A stretch of 64,000 nucleotides of DNA from Actinacidiphila paucisporea. GTDB taxonomy: Bacteria > Actinomycetota > Actinomycetes > Streptomycetales > Streptomycetaceae. The stretch lies in NCBI RefSeq assembly GCF_900142575.1, contig NZ_FRBI01000004.1, positions 157,909 through 221,908 of the forward strand, read 5' to 3'. The notes below the pieces were generated by a model, which was not told where the DNA came from, made no database searches, and saw nothing but the letters and a program-made list of their open reading frames with translations. Positions 36,830 through 44,556 of the stretch are shown here, piece by piece; position 1 is the first letter of the stretch, and each line of letters opens with the position of its first letter. Made by a program: the position numbers and the translations under genes.

Positions 36830-37728
36830 CCGCCATGGCCGGGACCTCGGCCCCGCCCCGCGACCGCAGCGCCCCGGTGCCGGCGGCCCGCCGCCCGCGG
36901 CGGATCGCGGTCCTCCCCACCACCGCCCTGGTGCTCGGCGCGCTCTACTGCGTCGTGCCCACGCTGTGGATCCTCGTCGCGGCGACCAAGTCCCGCACCA
37001 AGCTCTTCTCCACCGACACCTACACGCCGTCCCTCGACCTCGGCATCGTGCACAACATCCGCGACCTGTCCGCCTACCAGGGCGGCATCTTCTGGCACTG
37101 GATGCTCAACAGCTTCTTCTACGCCGCCGCAGGCGGGCTGCTCGCGTCGTTCGTGTCGGCCGCGACCGGCTACGCGCTGGCGAAGTACGAGTTCCGCGGC
37201 AGGAGCGCGCTGTTCAACACCATCCTCGCCGGGGTGCTGCTGCCGCAGATCGTGCTCGCCGTGCCGCAGTACCTGCTGCTGTCCAAGGCCGGTCTGACGG
37301 ACAGCCTGGTCGGGGTGCTGCTGCCGCAGCTGTTCAACCCCTACGGCATCTACCTGTGCAAGATCTACGCCCAGTCCGCCGTCCCCGACTCGCTGCTCGA
37401 AGCCGGGCGGATCGACGGGGCGGGGGAGGGGCGGCTGTTCGTCTCGGTGGGCCTGCGACTGATGGGGCCTGGACTCGTGACCGTGTTCCTGCTCCAGTTC
37501 ATCGCGATCTGGAACAACTTCCTGCTGCCGTACGTGATGCTCACCTCCGACGACAAGTTCCCGCTCACGGTGGGGCTTTACAGCATGCTGCGGCACGGCG
37601 CCGCCGAGGCCTCGCTCTACTCGCTGGTGATCACCGGGACCCTGCTCTCCGTCCTCCCGGTGATCGCGCTGTTCCTGTCGCTCCAGCGCTTCTGGCGGAT
37701 CGACCTGGTGACGGGGGCCCTCAAGTAG
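36826..37728 (+). CDS. CUT1 sugar ABC transporter permease (MalG type)
   Basis: A 300-residue permease with about six helices and the EAA loop (LEAGRIDGAGEGRLFVSVGL). It begins with a basic cytoplasmic stretch (AARRPRRIAV) before helix one. It completes the channel with the protein encoded upstream, which it overlaps by four bases. A strong hairpin follows the gene and ends the operon. Confidence 0.9.
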   Translation: MTAMAGTSAPPRDRSAPVPAARRPRRIAVLPTTALVLGALYCVVPTLWILVAATKSRTKLFSTDTYTPSLDLGIVHNIRDLSAYQGGIFWHWMLNSFFYAAAGGLLASFVSAATGYALAKYEFRGRSALFNTILAGVLLPQIVLAVPQYLLLSKAGLTDSLVGVLLPQLFNPYGIYLCKIYAQSAVPDSLLEAGRIDGAGEGRLFVSVGLRLMGPGLVTVFLLQFIAIWNNFLLPYVMLTSDDKFPLTVGLYSMLRHGAAEASLYSLVITGTLLSVLPVIALFLSLQRFWRIDLVTGALK

Positions 37729-37761
37729 GGGACCGCGACTCGCGCCTGTGTCCGGCCCCGA

Positions 37762-37808
37762 CCCTGTGCGGGCTTGAAGAGTCTTCATTTCTTGAAGCCC
37801 GCACAGGG
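37762..37808 (+). terminator. Long hairpin ending the transporter operon
   Basis: Bases 37762-37775 (ccctgtgcgggctt) pair perfectly with 37795-37808, and an inner gaag/cttc pair extends the structure. It directly abuts the GH6 promoter. Confidence 0.8.
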
Positions 37809-37810
37809 GA

Positions 37811-37889
37811 TTGACTGCAGTCAGTGCTGAGGAGTTAATTCCTTGTGAACGTGGGAGCGCTCCCACCCCCCACTCGGGGAGTGCTCCCA
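37811..37889 (+). promoter_or_regulatory. GH6 promoter with tandem CebR-type operators
   Basis: TTGACT (37811-37816) and GTTAAT (37834-37839) are spaced by 17 bases. The perfect box TGGGAGCGCTCCCA lies at 37852-37865, its centre 47.5 bases from the start of the -35. A second, imperfect box (GGGGAGTGCTCCCA, 37876-37889) follows 24 bases later. Cellobiose-relieved repression by CebR is the expected control. Confidence 0.8.
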
Positions 37890-37928
37890 GAACGGCACTC
37901 GTGTCCGCTTCCCAAGGAGCCCACCCGC

Positions 37929-39128
37929 ATGACCGCACGCGTCCGCGCACGTACCCGTACGCTCACCGTCGCCGCGGCCACCGCCGCACTTGCCGCCGTC
38001 ACGGCCGCCGTGCCGGCGCACGCCACGGCGCCCGGCCACCAAGCAGCCGCCCCCACGGCGCTGTTCACCCCGCCGGCCAACCCGGACGCGAACGCGCAGA
38101 TCCTGGACCTCCTCAAGCACCGGCAGCTCAAGGACGCCGCCGGCCTGCTGGCCATGACCCTGACCCCGCAGGCCGTCTGGTTCGACGGCGGCACCAGCCC
38201 CGCCGACACCCGCAAGGCCGTCGACAAGACCGTCTCCGACGCCGCCCGCCGGCACGCCCTGCCGGTGCTCGCGCTCTACAACATCCCCGGCCGCGACTGC
38301 GCCCAGTACTCCGCCGGCGGCGCCGCCGACAGCGCCGAGTACCAGGCCTGGATCGACGCGGTGAAGGCCGGCATCGGCAACCGGCCCGCCGACGTCGTCC
38401 TGGAGCCCGACTCGCTGGCCCTGGTGCCCTCCGACTGCGGCATGGACGACGCCCAGGGCACCATGACCGCCCAGCGCTACGCCCAGATCCACTACGCCGT
38501 CGACGCCCTGGAGCCGCTCGCCGGCACCAAGGTCTACCTCGACGCGGGCCACAGCGGCTGGCACAGCATCAACGACATCGTGCCGCGGCTGATCGCCGGC
38601 GGTGTCGCCGACGCCACCGGCTTCTACCTCAACATCTCCAACTACCGCTCCGACAGCGAGATCGCCTGGTACGGCAAGCTGCTGTCGTCCTGCCTCGCCT
38701 ACGTCTCGGACGGCGGCGCCGCGACCGCCTGCCCCAACCAGTACTGGCCGGTCAACGACGCCCAGACATGGCTGGACGCCAACGTCCGCACCGCGCCCTC
38801 GGCGATGAAGCACTTCATCGCCGACACCAGCCGCAACGGCCAGGGCCCCTGGACCCCGCCTGCCGGCGTCTACAGCGACGCCCAGGACTGGTGCAACCCG
38901 CCCGGACGCGGCCTCGGCGCCCGCCCGACCCTGAACACCGGCGACCCGCTCCAGGACGCCAGGCTCTGGGTGAAGATCCCCGGCGAGTCCGACGGCCAGT
39001 GCACCCGCGGCACGGCGGGCCCCGCCGACCCCGAGCGCGGCTACCAGGACCCGGCGGCGGGCAAGTGGTTCCCGCAGCAGGCCCTCGAACTCGTCCACAA
39101 CGCCAGTCCCTCGCTGTTCCCGCACTGA
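37929..39128 (+). CDS. Secreted GH6 cellulase
   Basis: A 399-residue exported enzyme whose ATG is preceded by AAGGAG. A signal peptide spans about 1-34. The mature protein is a single GH6 domain without a binding module. Conserved features include the general acid D123 in YNIPGRDCAQYSAGG, D161 in VVLEPDSLALVP, YLDAGHSGWH, and FIADTSRNGQGPW near the C-terminus. Cys pairs match the disulphides of actinobacterial GH6 enzymes. GH6 inverts beta-1,4-glucosidic bonds of cellulose; whether this one is an endoglucanase or cellobiohydrolase depends on loop lengths I cannot judge, but the short length favours an endoglucanase. It sits behind two CebR-type boxes. Confidence 0.93.
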   Translation: MTARVRARTRTLTVAAATAALAAVTAAVPAHATAPGHQAAAPTALFTPPANPDANAQILDLLKHRQLKDAAGLLAMTLTPQAVWFDGGTSPADTRKAVDKTVSDAARRHALPVLALYNIPGRDCAQYSAGGAADSAEYQAWIDAVKAGIGNRPADVVLEPDSLALVPSDCGMDDAQGTMTAQRYAQIHYAVDALEPLAGTKVYLDAGHSGWHSINDIVPRLIAGGVADATGFYLNISNYRSDSEIAWYGKLLSSCLAYVSDGGAATACPNQYWPVNDAQTWLDANVRTAPSAMKHFIADTSRNGQGPWTPPAGVYSDAQDWCNPPGRGLGARPTLNTGDPLQDARLWVKIPGESDGQCTRGTAGPADPERGYQDPAAGKWFPQQALELVHNASPSLFPH

Positions 39129-39439
39129 GCACCGTGCCCTTCCCGGCCCCGGTCCTGTCCCCGGCCCCGTCCGCACCCGCGCCGCAGCCCTTGCACGCGG
39201 GGTGCGGATGGGGCCGGTGTGACGTTTTCGGCGTCCTGAGCGCTGTGAGAAGCAGGACCGTGCGCCCGAGGGCGGCGCGCGGTCCGCCATCGAGCGAGGG
39301 GGGCCGGCGGCATGGCGCCACGCGCGTACCGCCCGGCTCCCGGCACCGCGCCCTGCCGGGGCGCGGTGTGACACCTGTCGCGGCCCCGGCGCTGTACCTG
39401 TCGGGACGGCCACCCCGCGGGGACCACCGCCCCGGGGAC
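39129..39439. other. 311-base intergenic region
   Basis: No gene is evident. Two direct copies of acctgtcg (39373-39380 and 39396-39403) lie 23 bases apart just ahead of the sigma-like gene, at -35-like spacing, and could be part of its promoter or a regulator site. No strong terminator was seen after the cellulase gene. Confidence 0.35.
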
Positions 39440-40258
39440 ATGGGCACGATGCGCGGTGCCGCGACGTACGAAGAGGGAACGGTGGTCGGTGCCGGTGGGC
39501 GGCGGCGTGCCCGGGCGGACGACGGGGCGCTCGGCCGCGCCGTGACGCGAGCCCGCGACGGCGACGAGGCCGCCTTCGGTGTCGTCTACCGCGCGGTCCA
39601 GCCGATGCTGCTGGGATACGTACGCGGTCTGGTCGGCGACGACGCGGACGACGTGGCCGCCGACGCCTGGCACGACATCGTCCGCGACCTGGCCGCCTTC
39701 CACGGCGACGGCGCCGCCTTCCGCGCCTGGACGGCGACCATCGCCAGGCACCGCGCGCTGGACCACCTGCGCCGTCTCGGCTCCCGCCCGCGTACCACCG
39801 CCCTCGACACGGTCGCGGGCGAACCCGCGGCCGCACCCGACACCGCGGGGGTCGCCCTGGAGAACCTGTCCACCGCCCGCGCCCTGGCGATGATCGCCGC
39901 CCTGCCCCCCGACCAGGCGGAAGCCGTCCTGCTCCGCGTGGTCGTCGGCCTGAGCAGCCCGGCCGCGGCCGAGGTCCTCGGCAAACGCCCCGGCGCCGTC
40001 CGCACCGCCGCCCACCGCGGCCTGCGCCGCCTCGCGGAGCAACTCGCCCCGCCGCGCGGCTCTGCCGCGGAGGGCGCGCCGGGCGCGGGTGACGCGATGG
40101 ACGGGCCAGGTGTGCTCGGCGTGCCGGGCGCGGTGGACGCGGGCGGTGGGGGAGACGGGCGGGAAGCGGTGGGCGGGCCCGGCGAGCAGGAGCCGGCGGG
40201 CGCGAGCGACCCGCCGGGCGGCGGGGGGTCGGGCTGCGGTGGCGACGGGGAGGCGTGA
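39440..40258 (+). CDS. RNA polymerase sigma factor, ECF/sigma-70 family-like
   Basis: A protein of up to 272 residues. Region 2 is visible (AFGVVYRAVQPMLLGYVRGL, DDVAADAWHDIVRDL, AFRAWTATIARHRALDHLR) and region 4 near ALPPDQAEAVLLRVVVGLSS with a helix-turn-helix. About 65 Gly/Ala/Pro-rich residues follow, an unusual tail. The start is uncertain: the ATG at 39440 has a weak ribosome site, while a GTG at 39482 follows AGAGGGA and is a good alternative. It would direct RNA polymerase to a small regulon. The gene after it begins one base beyond the stop and encodes a membrane-anchored protein that may be its antagonist. Confidence 0.78.
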   Translation: MGTMRGAATYEEGTVVGAGGRRRARADDGALGRAVTRARDGDEAAFGVVYRAVQPMLLGYVRGLVGDDADDVAADAWHDIVRDLAAFHGDGAAFRAWTATIARHRALDHLRRLGSRPRTTALDTVAGEPAAAPDTAGVALENLSTARALAMIAALPPDQAEAVLLRVVVGLSSPAAAEVLGKRPGAVRTAAHRGLRRLAEQLAPPRGSAAEGAPGAGDAMDGPGVLGVPGAVDAGGGGDGREAVGGPGEQEPAGASDPPGGGGSGCGGDGEA

Positions 40259-40259
40259 G

Positions 40260-40955
40260 GTGCGGGGCGGGAGCGAGCCGGGGGCGGCGGAGGTCGAGCG
40301 ACTGGTGGACCGGGTGGCCGGCGGGGAGGCGGGGGATCCGCGGTGGAGCGCTCTCCTGGTGGTGCTGACCGCCGCGGCACGCGGAAGTGCCGTCGATCCC
40401 GCGCGGGAGCAGGCCGCGGTCTCCGCCTTCCGGGCCGCCGCGACCGTCCGGTCGGCAGGTGCGGCCAGGCCGGCCCAGGGCGGCCGGCGGCGCCGCCGGT
40501 CCCTGCGGTCCGCGCGGGCGCTGGCCGGCGGGCTGGTCGCGGTCTTCGCGCTGTGCGGCGTCGCGGTCGCGGCGGGCGCCGGCGTCCTGCCGGCCCGCGG
40601 GCACGTCGCCCACGGCGGCCCGCCGCGCGCGCCCGCGGCCCGTACGGCCGCCCCGGCGCCTGCCACGGGCGCCCCTTCCGGCAGCCCCCTGACCGTGCCG
40701 GGCGGCACGGCACCCCAGGCGCCCGTGTCCCGGACGCCCGCCACCGGAGCGCCGCCGCCCCCGCACACCCGGGTCGCCGTGCCGCCGCACGCGGTCAAGG
40801 CGCTGTGCCGGGTGTACGCGGCGGCCGTACGCGACGGCCGCCCGCCCGCGGCCAAGTTGACGGCCCGGTTGCAGCGGGAGGCCGGCGGGAGCCGCCGGGT
40901 CGCCGCCTACTGCAACGCCCTGCTGGCGGCCACGTCCGGCGCGGCGGCGAAATGA
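40260..40955 (+). CDS. Membrane-anchored partner of the sigma factor (possible anti-sigma factor)
   Basis: A 231-residue protein from a GTG at 40260 with GGGGAGG upstream. About 90 soluble residues (VERLVDRVAGG, SALLVVLTAAARGSAVDPA) precede one hydrophobic helix (ALAGGLVAVFALCGVAVAAG, about 100-120), a Pro/Ala/Thr-rich stretch and a small external domain with two Cys (KALCRVYAAAVRDG, AAYCNALLA). The order sigma gene then single-pass membrane protein is that of sigma/anti-sigma pairs, but the zinc motif HxxxCxxC of ZAS anti-sigma factors is absent. The function is inferred from position. Confidence 0.65.
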   Translation: MRGGSEPGAAEVERLVDRVAGGEAGDPRWSALLVVLTAAARGSAVDPAREQAAVSAFRAAATVRSAGAARPAQGGRRRRRSLRSARALAGGLVAVFALCGVAVAAGAGVLPARGHVAHGGPPRAPAARTAAPAPATGAPSGSPLTVPGGTAPQAPVSRTPATGAPPPPHTRVAVPPHAVKALCRVYAAAVRDGRPPAAKLTARLQREAGGSRRVAAYCNALLAATSGAAAK

Positions 40956-40992
40956 CCTTGGTTCCCGGGGCCCATCGGGCAGAGTGGGCCGC

Positions 40993-41589
40993 ATGCAGCC
41001 AGAGGTCCCGTCGCCGAACGACCCGCACGTGCGCCACATGCGGGCGATGTTCCTCGCCGTCATCACCGGAAGCTTCCTGTTCCTGATCCCGTGGATCGCC
41101 TACCTGTCGGTCAGCCTGCCGACCCACCGCACGGTCGCGAACTGGCGCTACGCCTGGGTCGGCTTCGACGGCGCGCTGATCGTCGCGCTCGGCATCACCG
41201 CGCTGTGCGCCTGGCGCCGGTTGCAGATCTTCATCCCGTGGGCGGTGGCCACGGCCACGCTGCTGTGCTGCGACGCGTGGTTCGACATCGTGCTCGACTG
41301 GAACAGCGACGATCTGACCGGCGCCGTCGTGACCGCCGTGGTCGCCGAACTGCCGCTGGCCGCACTGCTGCTGTACGCGGCCAGGAAGATGATCCGGCTG
41401 ACCGTGACCATCGCCTGGCGCCGGGCGGGCCGCAGTGGACCCGTACCGCCGCTGTCGCGGCTCTCGCTGATCGTGCTCACCGACCACGAGGAGCACGAGC
41501 GCGCCCGGGAGTGGGAGCGGGAGAGCGACTGGCAGCGCGTCCACGGCGAGCGGCGGGACGGCGACCGGAACAACCGCCGCCGGCCATGA
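40993..41589 (+). CDS. Integral membrane protein, four predicted helices
   Basis: A 198-residue protein with hydrophobic segments FLAVITGSFLFLIPWIAYLS, AWVGFDGALIVALGITAL, IFIPWAVATATLLCCDAWFD and VVTAVVAELPLAALLLYAA, then a charged cytoplasmic tail rich in Glu, Arg and Asp. A DAWFDIVLDWNSDD loop carries many acidic residues. I do not recognise a function; similar small membrane proteins are common in Streptomyces. The ATG lacks a Shine-Dalgarno sequence, and TTGGTT-N16-CAGAGT ends seven bases before it, so the transcript is probably leaderless. Confidence 0.75.
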   Translation: MQPEVPSPNDPHVRHMRAMFLAVITGSFLFLIPWIAYLSVSLPTHRTVANWRYAWVGFDGALIVALGITALCAWRRLQIFIPWAVATATLLCCDAWFDIVLDWNSDDLTGAVVTAVVAELPLAALLLYAARKMIRLTVTIAWRRAGRSGPVPPLSRLSLIVLTDHEEHERAREWERESDWQRVHGERRDGDRNNRRRP

Positions 41590-41620
41590 TCTCTTGCGGA
41601 CCCGGGCGGTTCGGCAATAT

Positions 41621-41637
41621 CTTGCAGCAAGTTGCAG
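41621..41637 (+). promoter_or_regulatory. MalR-like operator before the PfkB kinase gene
   Basis: The sequence cttgcagcaagttgcag holds the palindrome CTTGC-A-GCAAG and two TTGCAG copies. CTTGCAG-type repeats are the sites of the LacI-family maltose repressor MalR in Streptomyces. Assignment to MalR is a suggestion from motif likeness. Confidence 0.35.
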
Positions 41638-41674
41638 CGCGACGAGGCGCGTTGGACGGCGGCGGGGAGCACGG

Positions 41675-42628
41675 ATGACCAGCACCGCACCGGCCGGCCC
41701 TGACTACGACGTGCTGGTGGTCGGCGGCACCGGCGTGGACACCATCGTCCTGGTGGACGAACTGGCCGTCCCCGGTGGCGACTTCCTCGCCGTCCCGCCG
41801 ATCAGGGACTACGTGGCGCACACCGGCAACGGCGTGGCCCTGGGCTTCCACGCGCTGGGCCTGTCCACGAAGTTCGTCGACTTCCTCGGCGACGACCCGC
41901 AGGGCCGGATGATCCTGGACCGCTACGCGGCCGCCGGCCTCGACTTCAGCCATCTGCCGGCGCCGGCCGGCACCCCGCGCAGCGTCAACCTGGTGGACCG
42001 CGAGGGGCGGCGCTTCTCCTTCTTCGACGGCCGCCACCCGCACGACCTCGCACTGCCCCGCGACTTCTACCTGCCGTATCTCGGAGCCGCCCGGCATGTG
42101 CACGTCTCCCGCTCGCCGCACGCGGAAGCCGTCTTCGCCGACGCGGTGCGGCTCGGCCGTACCGTCTCCACCGACCTGCACGCCTGGGACGGCGAGGACG
42201 CCTCGGCACACCCCTGGGCCTACGGCGCCGACCTGGTCTTTCTCAGCGCCGCCACCGTCGGGGAGCGCATTCCCGCGGTCATGCGGCAGATCCTGGAGCA
42301 CGGCAGGGCGGTCCTGGTGGTGGCGACGGACGGCGCCGCGGGCTGCCACGTCATGGAGCGCGGCGACAGCGGGCCGCGGCACTTCCCCGCCGTCGCGCCG
42401 GAACGCCCGGTGGTGGACAGCAACGGCGCCGGGGACGCCTTCCTCACCGCCTTCCTGCACAGCCGCTTCTCCGGTGCCACGTTGGAGGCGTGCGTGCTGG
42501 CCGGATCGGTCTCGGGCGCCTATGCCTGCGGCAGCCCCGGCACCCACGAGGAGCTGATCAGCGCCGCGGCGCTCGCCGCGGCCGTCGAGAGGGCGGGGCG
42601 CCCCGGCGCCGGCGTGCCGGTGAACTGA
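41675..42628 (+). CDS. PfkB-family carbohydrate or nucleoside kinase
   Basis: A 317-residue ribokinase-fold protein. The N-terminal glycine pair motif (VVGGTGVDTIV, GGDFLAVPP, GNGVALGFHALGL) and the C-terminal signature with the catalytic Asp (VDSNGAGDAFLTAFL) are both present, so it should transfer phosphate from ATP to a sugar hydroxyl. The ATG is preceded by GGGGAG. It stands alone, with a MalR-like palindrome in its leader, which hints at a sugar substrate. The exact sugar is not predictable. Confidence 0.88.
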   Translation: MTSTAPAGPDYDVLVVGGTGVDTIVLVDELAVPGGDFLAVPPIRDYVAHTGNGVALGFHALGLSTKFVDFLGDDPQGRMILDRYAAAGLDFSHLPAPAGTPRSVNLVDREGRRFSFFDGRHPHDLALPRDFYLPYLGAARHVHVSRSPHAEAVFADAVRLGRTVSTDLHAWDGEDASAHPWAYGADLVFLSAATVGERIPAVMRQILEHGRAVLVVATDGAAGCHVMERGDSGPRHFPAVAPERPVVDSNGAGDAFLTAFLHSRFSGATLEACVLAGSVSGAYACGSPGTHEELISAAALAAAVERAGRPGAGVPVN

Positions 42629-42686
42629 CCCGCCGGTGAGCCGACCCGCTGCCGTCCGGCCCCGGCCAGCGGCCGCCGCGCAGCGC

Positions 42687-43502
42687 TCAGCCCGCCTCGA
42701 TCCGCCGGATCGCGGTGTCCATCGCGGCGTCCTGCGAGGCGTAGACCTCGCACACCGGGTCGCCGCTCGGCGTGCGGGTGTGGTCGATCTCCCACAGGCT
42801 CACCTCGCTGCCGTCCAGCAGCAGGAACGCGTGCTCGTACAGTGACCAGGACACGTGGCGGCCGGCGACCAGCGCCGTTCCACGGGTGACGATGCTGATG
42901 TCGTGCGCGATGGCCGCGCGCAGCCGGATACCGACGTCGCTGCCCGGCGCGCCGGCGCCGGTGTTGGCCGCCCTGCGCAGCAGCCGCCTGGCGTGCTCGG
43001 CCGAGTCGCCCTCGGTGTAGGCCCGCCGGAGAGCGTTCTCCGGGCCCGGTGCGAGCAGGGCGTCCACGTCCTCGGTGGCGCGGTCCAGCCGCGGGGCGCC
43101 GGTCCGCGCGTCGTAGGGCATCTCCTGCGGGCCCGTGGACCCGCCGAAGGCCGTGTCGACCTCCCACTCGGCGAGCGTCAGCCCCTCCTGCTCGGTGAAG
43201 ACCGAGCGGTGGGTCAGCGCGTCAGGGCCGGTGTCGTGCTCCAGCTCCCACAGCACCCGCACGCTGCCGTCCGGCAGCAGGAAGCTGTGCCGGAAGGTCC
43301 GCCGGTTCATCCGCCGCGGCGGGCCCTTGGTGTGGCGGCACGACTGGAGGCCGCAGTAGTGCATCAAAGCGAAGCGGACGGCGTCCAGTCGACGTGCCGC
43401 CGCGGCCCCGTTGTCCGCCCTTTCGAGCAGCCGGGCCAACTGGTCGGCCGGCGCACCGCCCGACCGCTCGGGTTCTGCCGTGTCCGCGCCGCTCACGTCC
43501 AT
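42687..43502 (-). CDS. Conserved hypothetical protein (DUF6227-like)
   Basis: A 271-residue soluble protein, started at the ATG at 43502 with GGGAGGACC upstream. It contains two related modules: FRHSFLLPDGSVRVLWELEH and YEHAFLLLDGSEVSLWEIDH, each a hydrophobic beta-hairpin ending in Glu/His, about 150 residues apart. This internal duplication suggests a two-fold domain. Helical segments (QLARLLERADNGAAAARRLD, HARRLLRRAANTGAG) precede each. It resembles a family I remember as DUF6227, conserved in Streptomyces. The molecular role is unknown. Confidence 0.75.
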   Translation of the reverse strand: MDVSGADTAEPERSGGAPADQLARLLERADNGAAAARRLDAVRFALMHYCGLQSCRHTKGPPRRMNRRTFRHSFLLPDGSVRVLWELEHDTGPDALTHRSVFTEQEGLTLAEWEVDTAFGGSTGPQEMPYDARTGAPRLDRATEDVDALLAPGPENALRRAYTEGDSAEHARRLLRRAANTGAGAPGSDVGIRLRAAIAHDISIVTRGTALVAGRHVSWSLYEHAFLLLDGSEVSLWEIDHTRTPSGDPVCEVYASQDAAMDTAIRRIEAG

Positions 43503-43633
43503 ACGGTCCTCCCGGCCTTCGCCGTACCCAACCCCGCCCGGCGACTCAGGGTAGTAGCGTCGTCGCCGATTGCGCCCGCGAACGCCGACATTTCCGGGCG
43601 TGCGGCCGGTTTTCGCGCCCCCCGGCGACCGGA

Positions 43634-44302
43634 TCAGCCCTGCGCGCGCCCGGCCGACCACAGCAGCGCCCCCCGCAGATGCGCGAGGAAGCGCGGGTCG
43701 GCGTAGGCCTCTTCCGTGTGGCCGAGCGCGGTGGAGAACGACCGGCCCGCACCGACCTGCCGGCACCAGGCCAGCGGATGGTCGGCGCCCATCGTGCCGC
43801 CTTCATACCGCCGTTCGTCCACCGACGCCAGTACCCGCACACCGGCGCCGCGCGGACTGGCGGCGAAGTCGTACCACTCGTCGGTCCATTCCCAGGCGCG
43901 CGGCAGGTGCGAGGTCGCGGGATGGCCCGGGTCCTCCACCGTCACCGCGGCGGTCTGCACGGCGGGATGCCCGGTGAACCGCGCCCCGGTCAGCTCGCCG
44001 TACCAATCCCAGTCGTATTCGGCGCAGGTCGCGGCGTGCACCCCGAGGAAGCCGCCGCCCCCGGTGACGTACGCCCGCAGCGCGTGCCGGGCGCCGTCGT
44101 CGAGCACCTCGCCGGTGGGGGAGAGGAAGACCACCGCGGCGCAGTCCGACGCCAGCAGGCGGGTCAGCTCCCGGGGATCCTCGGTGTGCCGTACCGACAG
44201 GCCCTCGGGTGCGGCGAGTTCGGCGAGCGCGGCGGCGCCGGCGCCGATCGAGTCGTGCCGGTAGCCGGCGGTCGCGCTGAAGACGGCGACGTGCTCGGAC
44301 AT
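43634..44302 (-). CDS. ThuA-like domain protein
   Basis: A 222-residue protein of the ThuA family, a class I glutamine-amidotransferase-like fold linked to trehalose and sugar utilisation. Motifs include VAVFSATAGYRHDSIGAG at the N-terminus, FLGVHAATCAEYDWDWYGEL and GADHPLAWCRQVGAGRSFS, with FSTALGHTEEAYADPRFLAH at the C-terminal end, all conserved in ThuA proteins that bind a sugar derivative. It follows the Zn-ribbon and AraC genes on the same strand and is likely co-transcribed with them. Biochemical activity is not established for most of the family. Confidence 0.87.
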   Translation of the reverse strand: MSEHVAVFSATAGYRHDSIGAGAAALAELAAPEGLSVRHTEDPRELTRLLASDCAAVVFLSPTGEVLDDGARHALRAYVTGGGGFLGVHAATCAEYDWDWYGELTGARFTGHPAVQTAAVTVEDPGHPATSHLPRAWEWTDEWYDFAASPRGAGVRVLASVDERRYEGGTMGADHPLAWCRQVGAGRSFSTALGHTEEAYADPRFLAHLRGALLWSAGRAQG

Positions 44303-44354
44303 GTGCTGGTCGCTCCTGCGGTACGGGAGAAGGGGACTCGGGGGTCGAGCGGGA

Positions 44355-44552
44355 TCAGCCGGCGGGCGGCTGCCGCGTACCGCCCGGGTGTTCGGCGCCG
44401 GGGAAGGGGGCGTCGCAGCGGGCGCAGCGGTCGGCCCTCATGTCCTCGCGCATCGCACCGCACGTGACGCAGACCCGGTCGAGCCAGCACACCGGGTCGC
44501 CGCCCTCGGCGTGCTCCCCGGGCTCCCGCCGGTCGTCGTGGCCGCCGGTCAT
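44355..44552 (-). CDS. Small zinc-ribbon protein
   Basis: A 65-residue protein with a CVTCGAMREDMRADRCARC zinc ribbon (CxxC-x11-CxxC) flanked by acidic and Pro/Gly-rich tails. The ATG is four bases from the AraC-type gene stop, implying translational coupling. Such stand-alone ribbons usually bind nucleic acid or protein partners; no function can be assigned. Confidence 0.7.
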   Translation of the reverse strand: MTGGHDDRREPGEHAEGGDPVCWLDRVCVTCGAMREDMRADRCARCDAPFPGAEHPGGTRQPPAG

Positions 44553-44556
44553 GCGC

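Noticed and set aside
40345..40356. ggagcgctctcc as another GAGCGCTC operator
   Set aside because: The halves do not match as an inverted repeat in register, and it lies within the coding region of the sigma partner.
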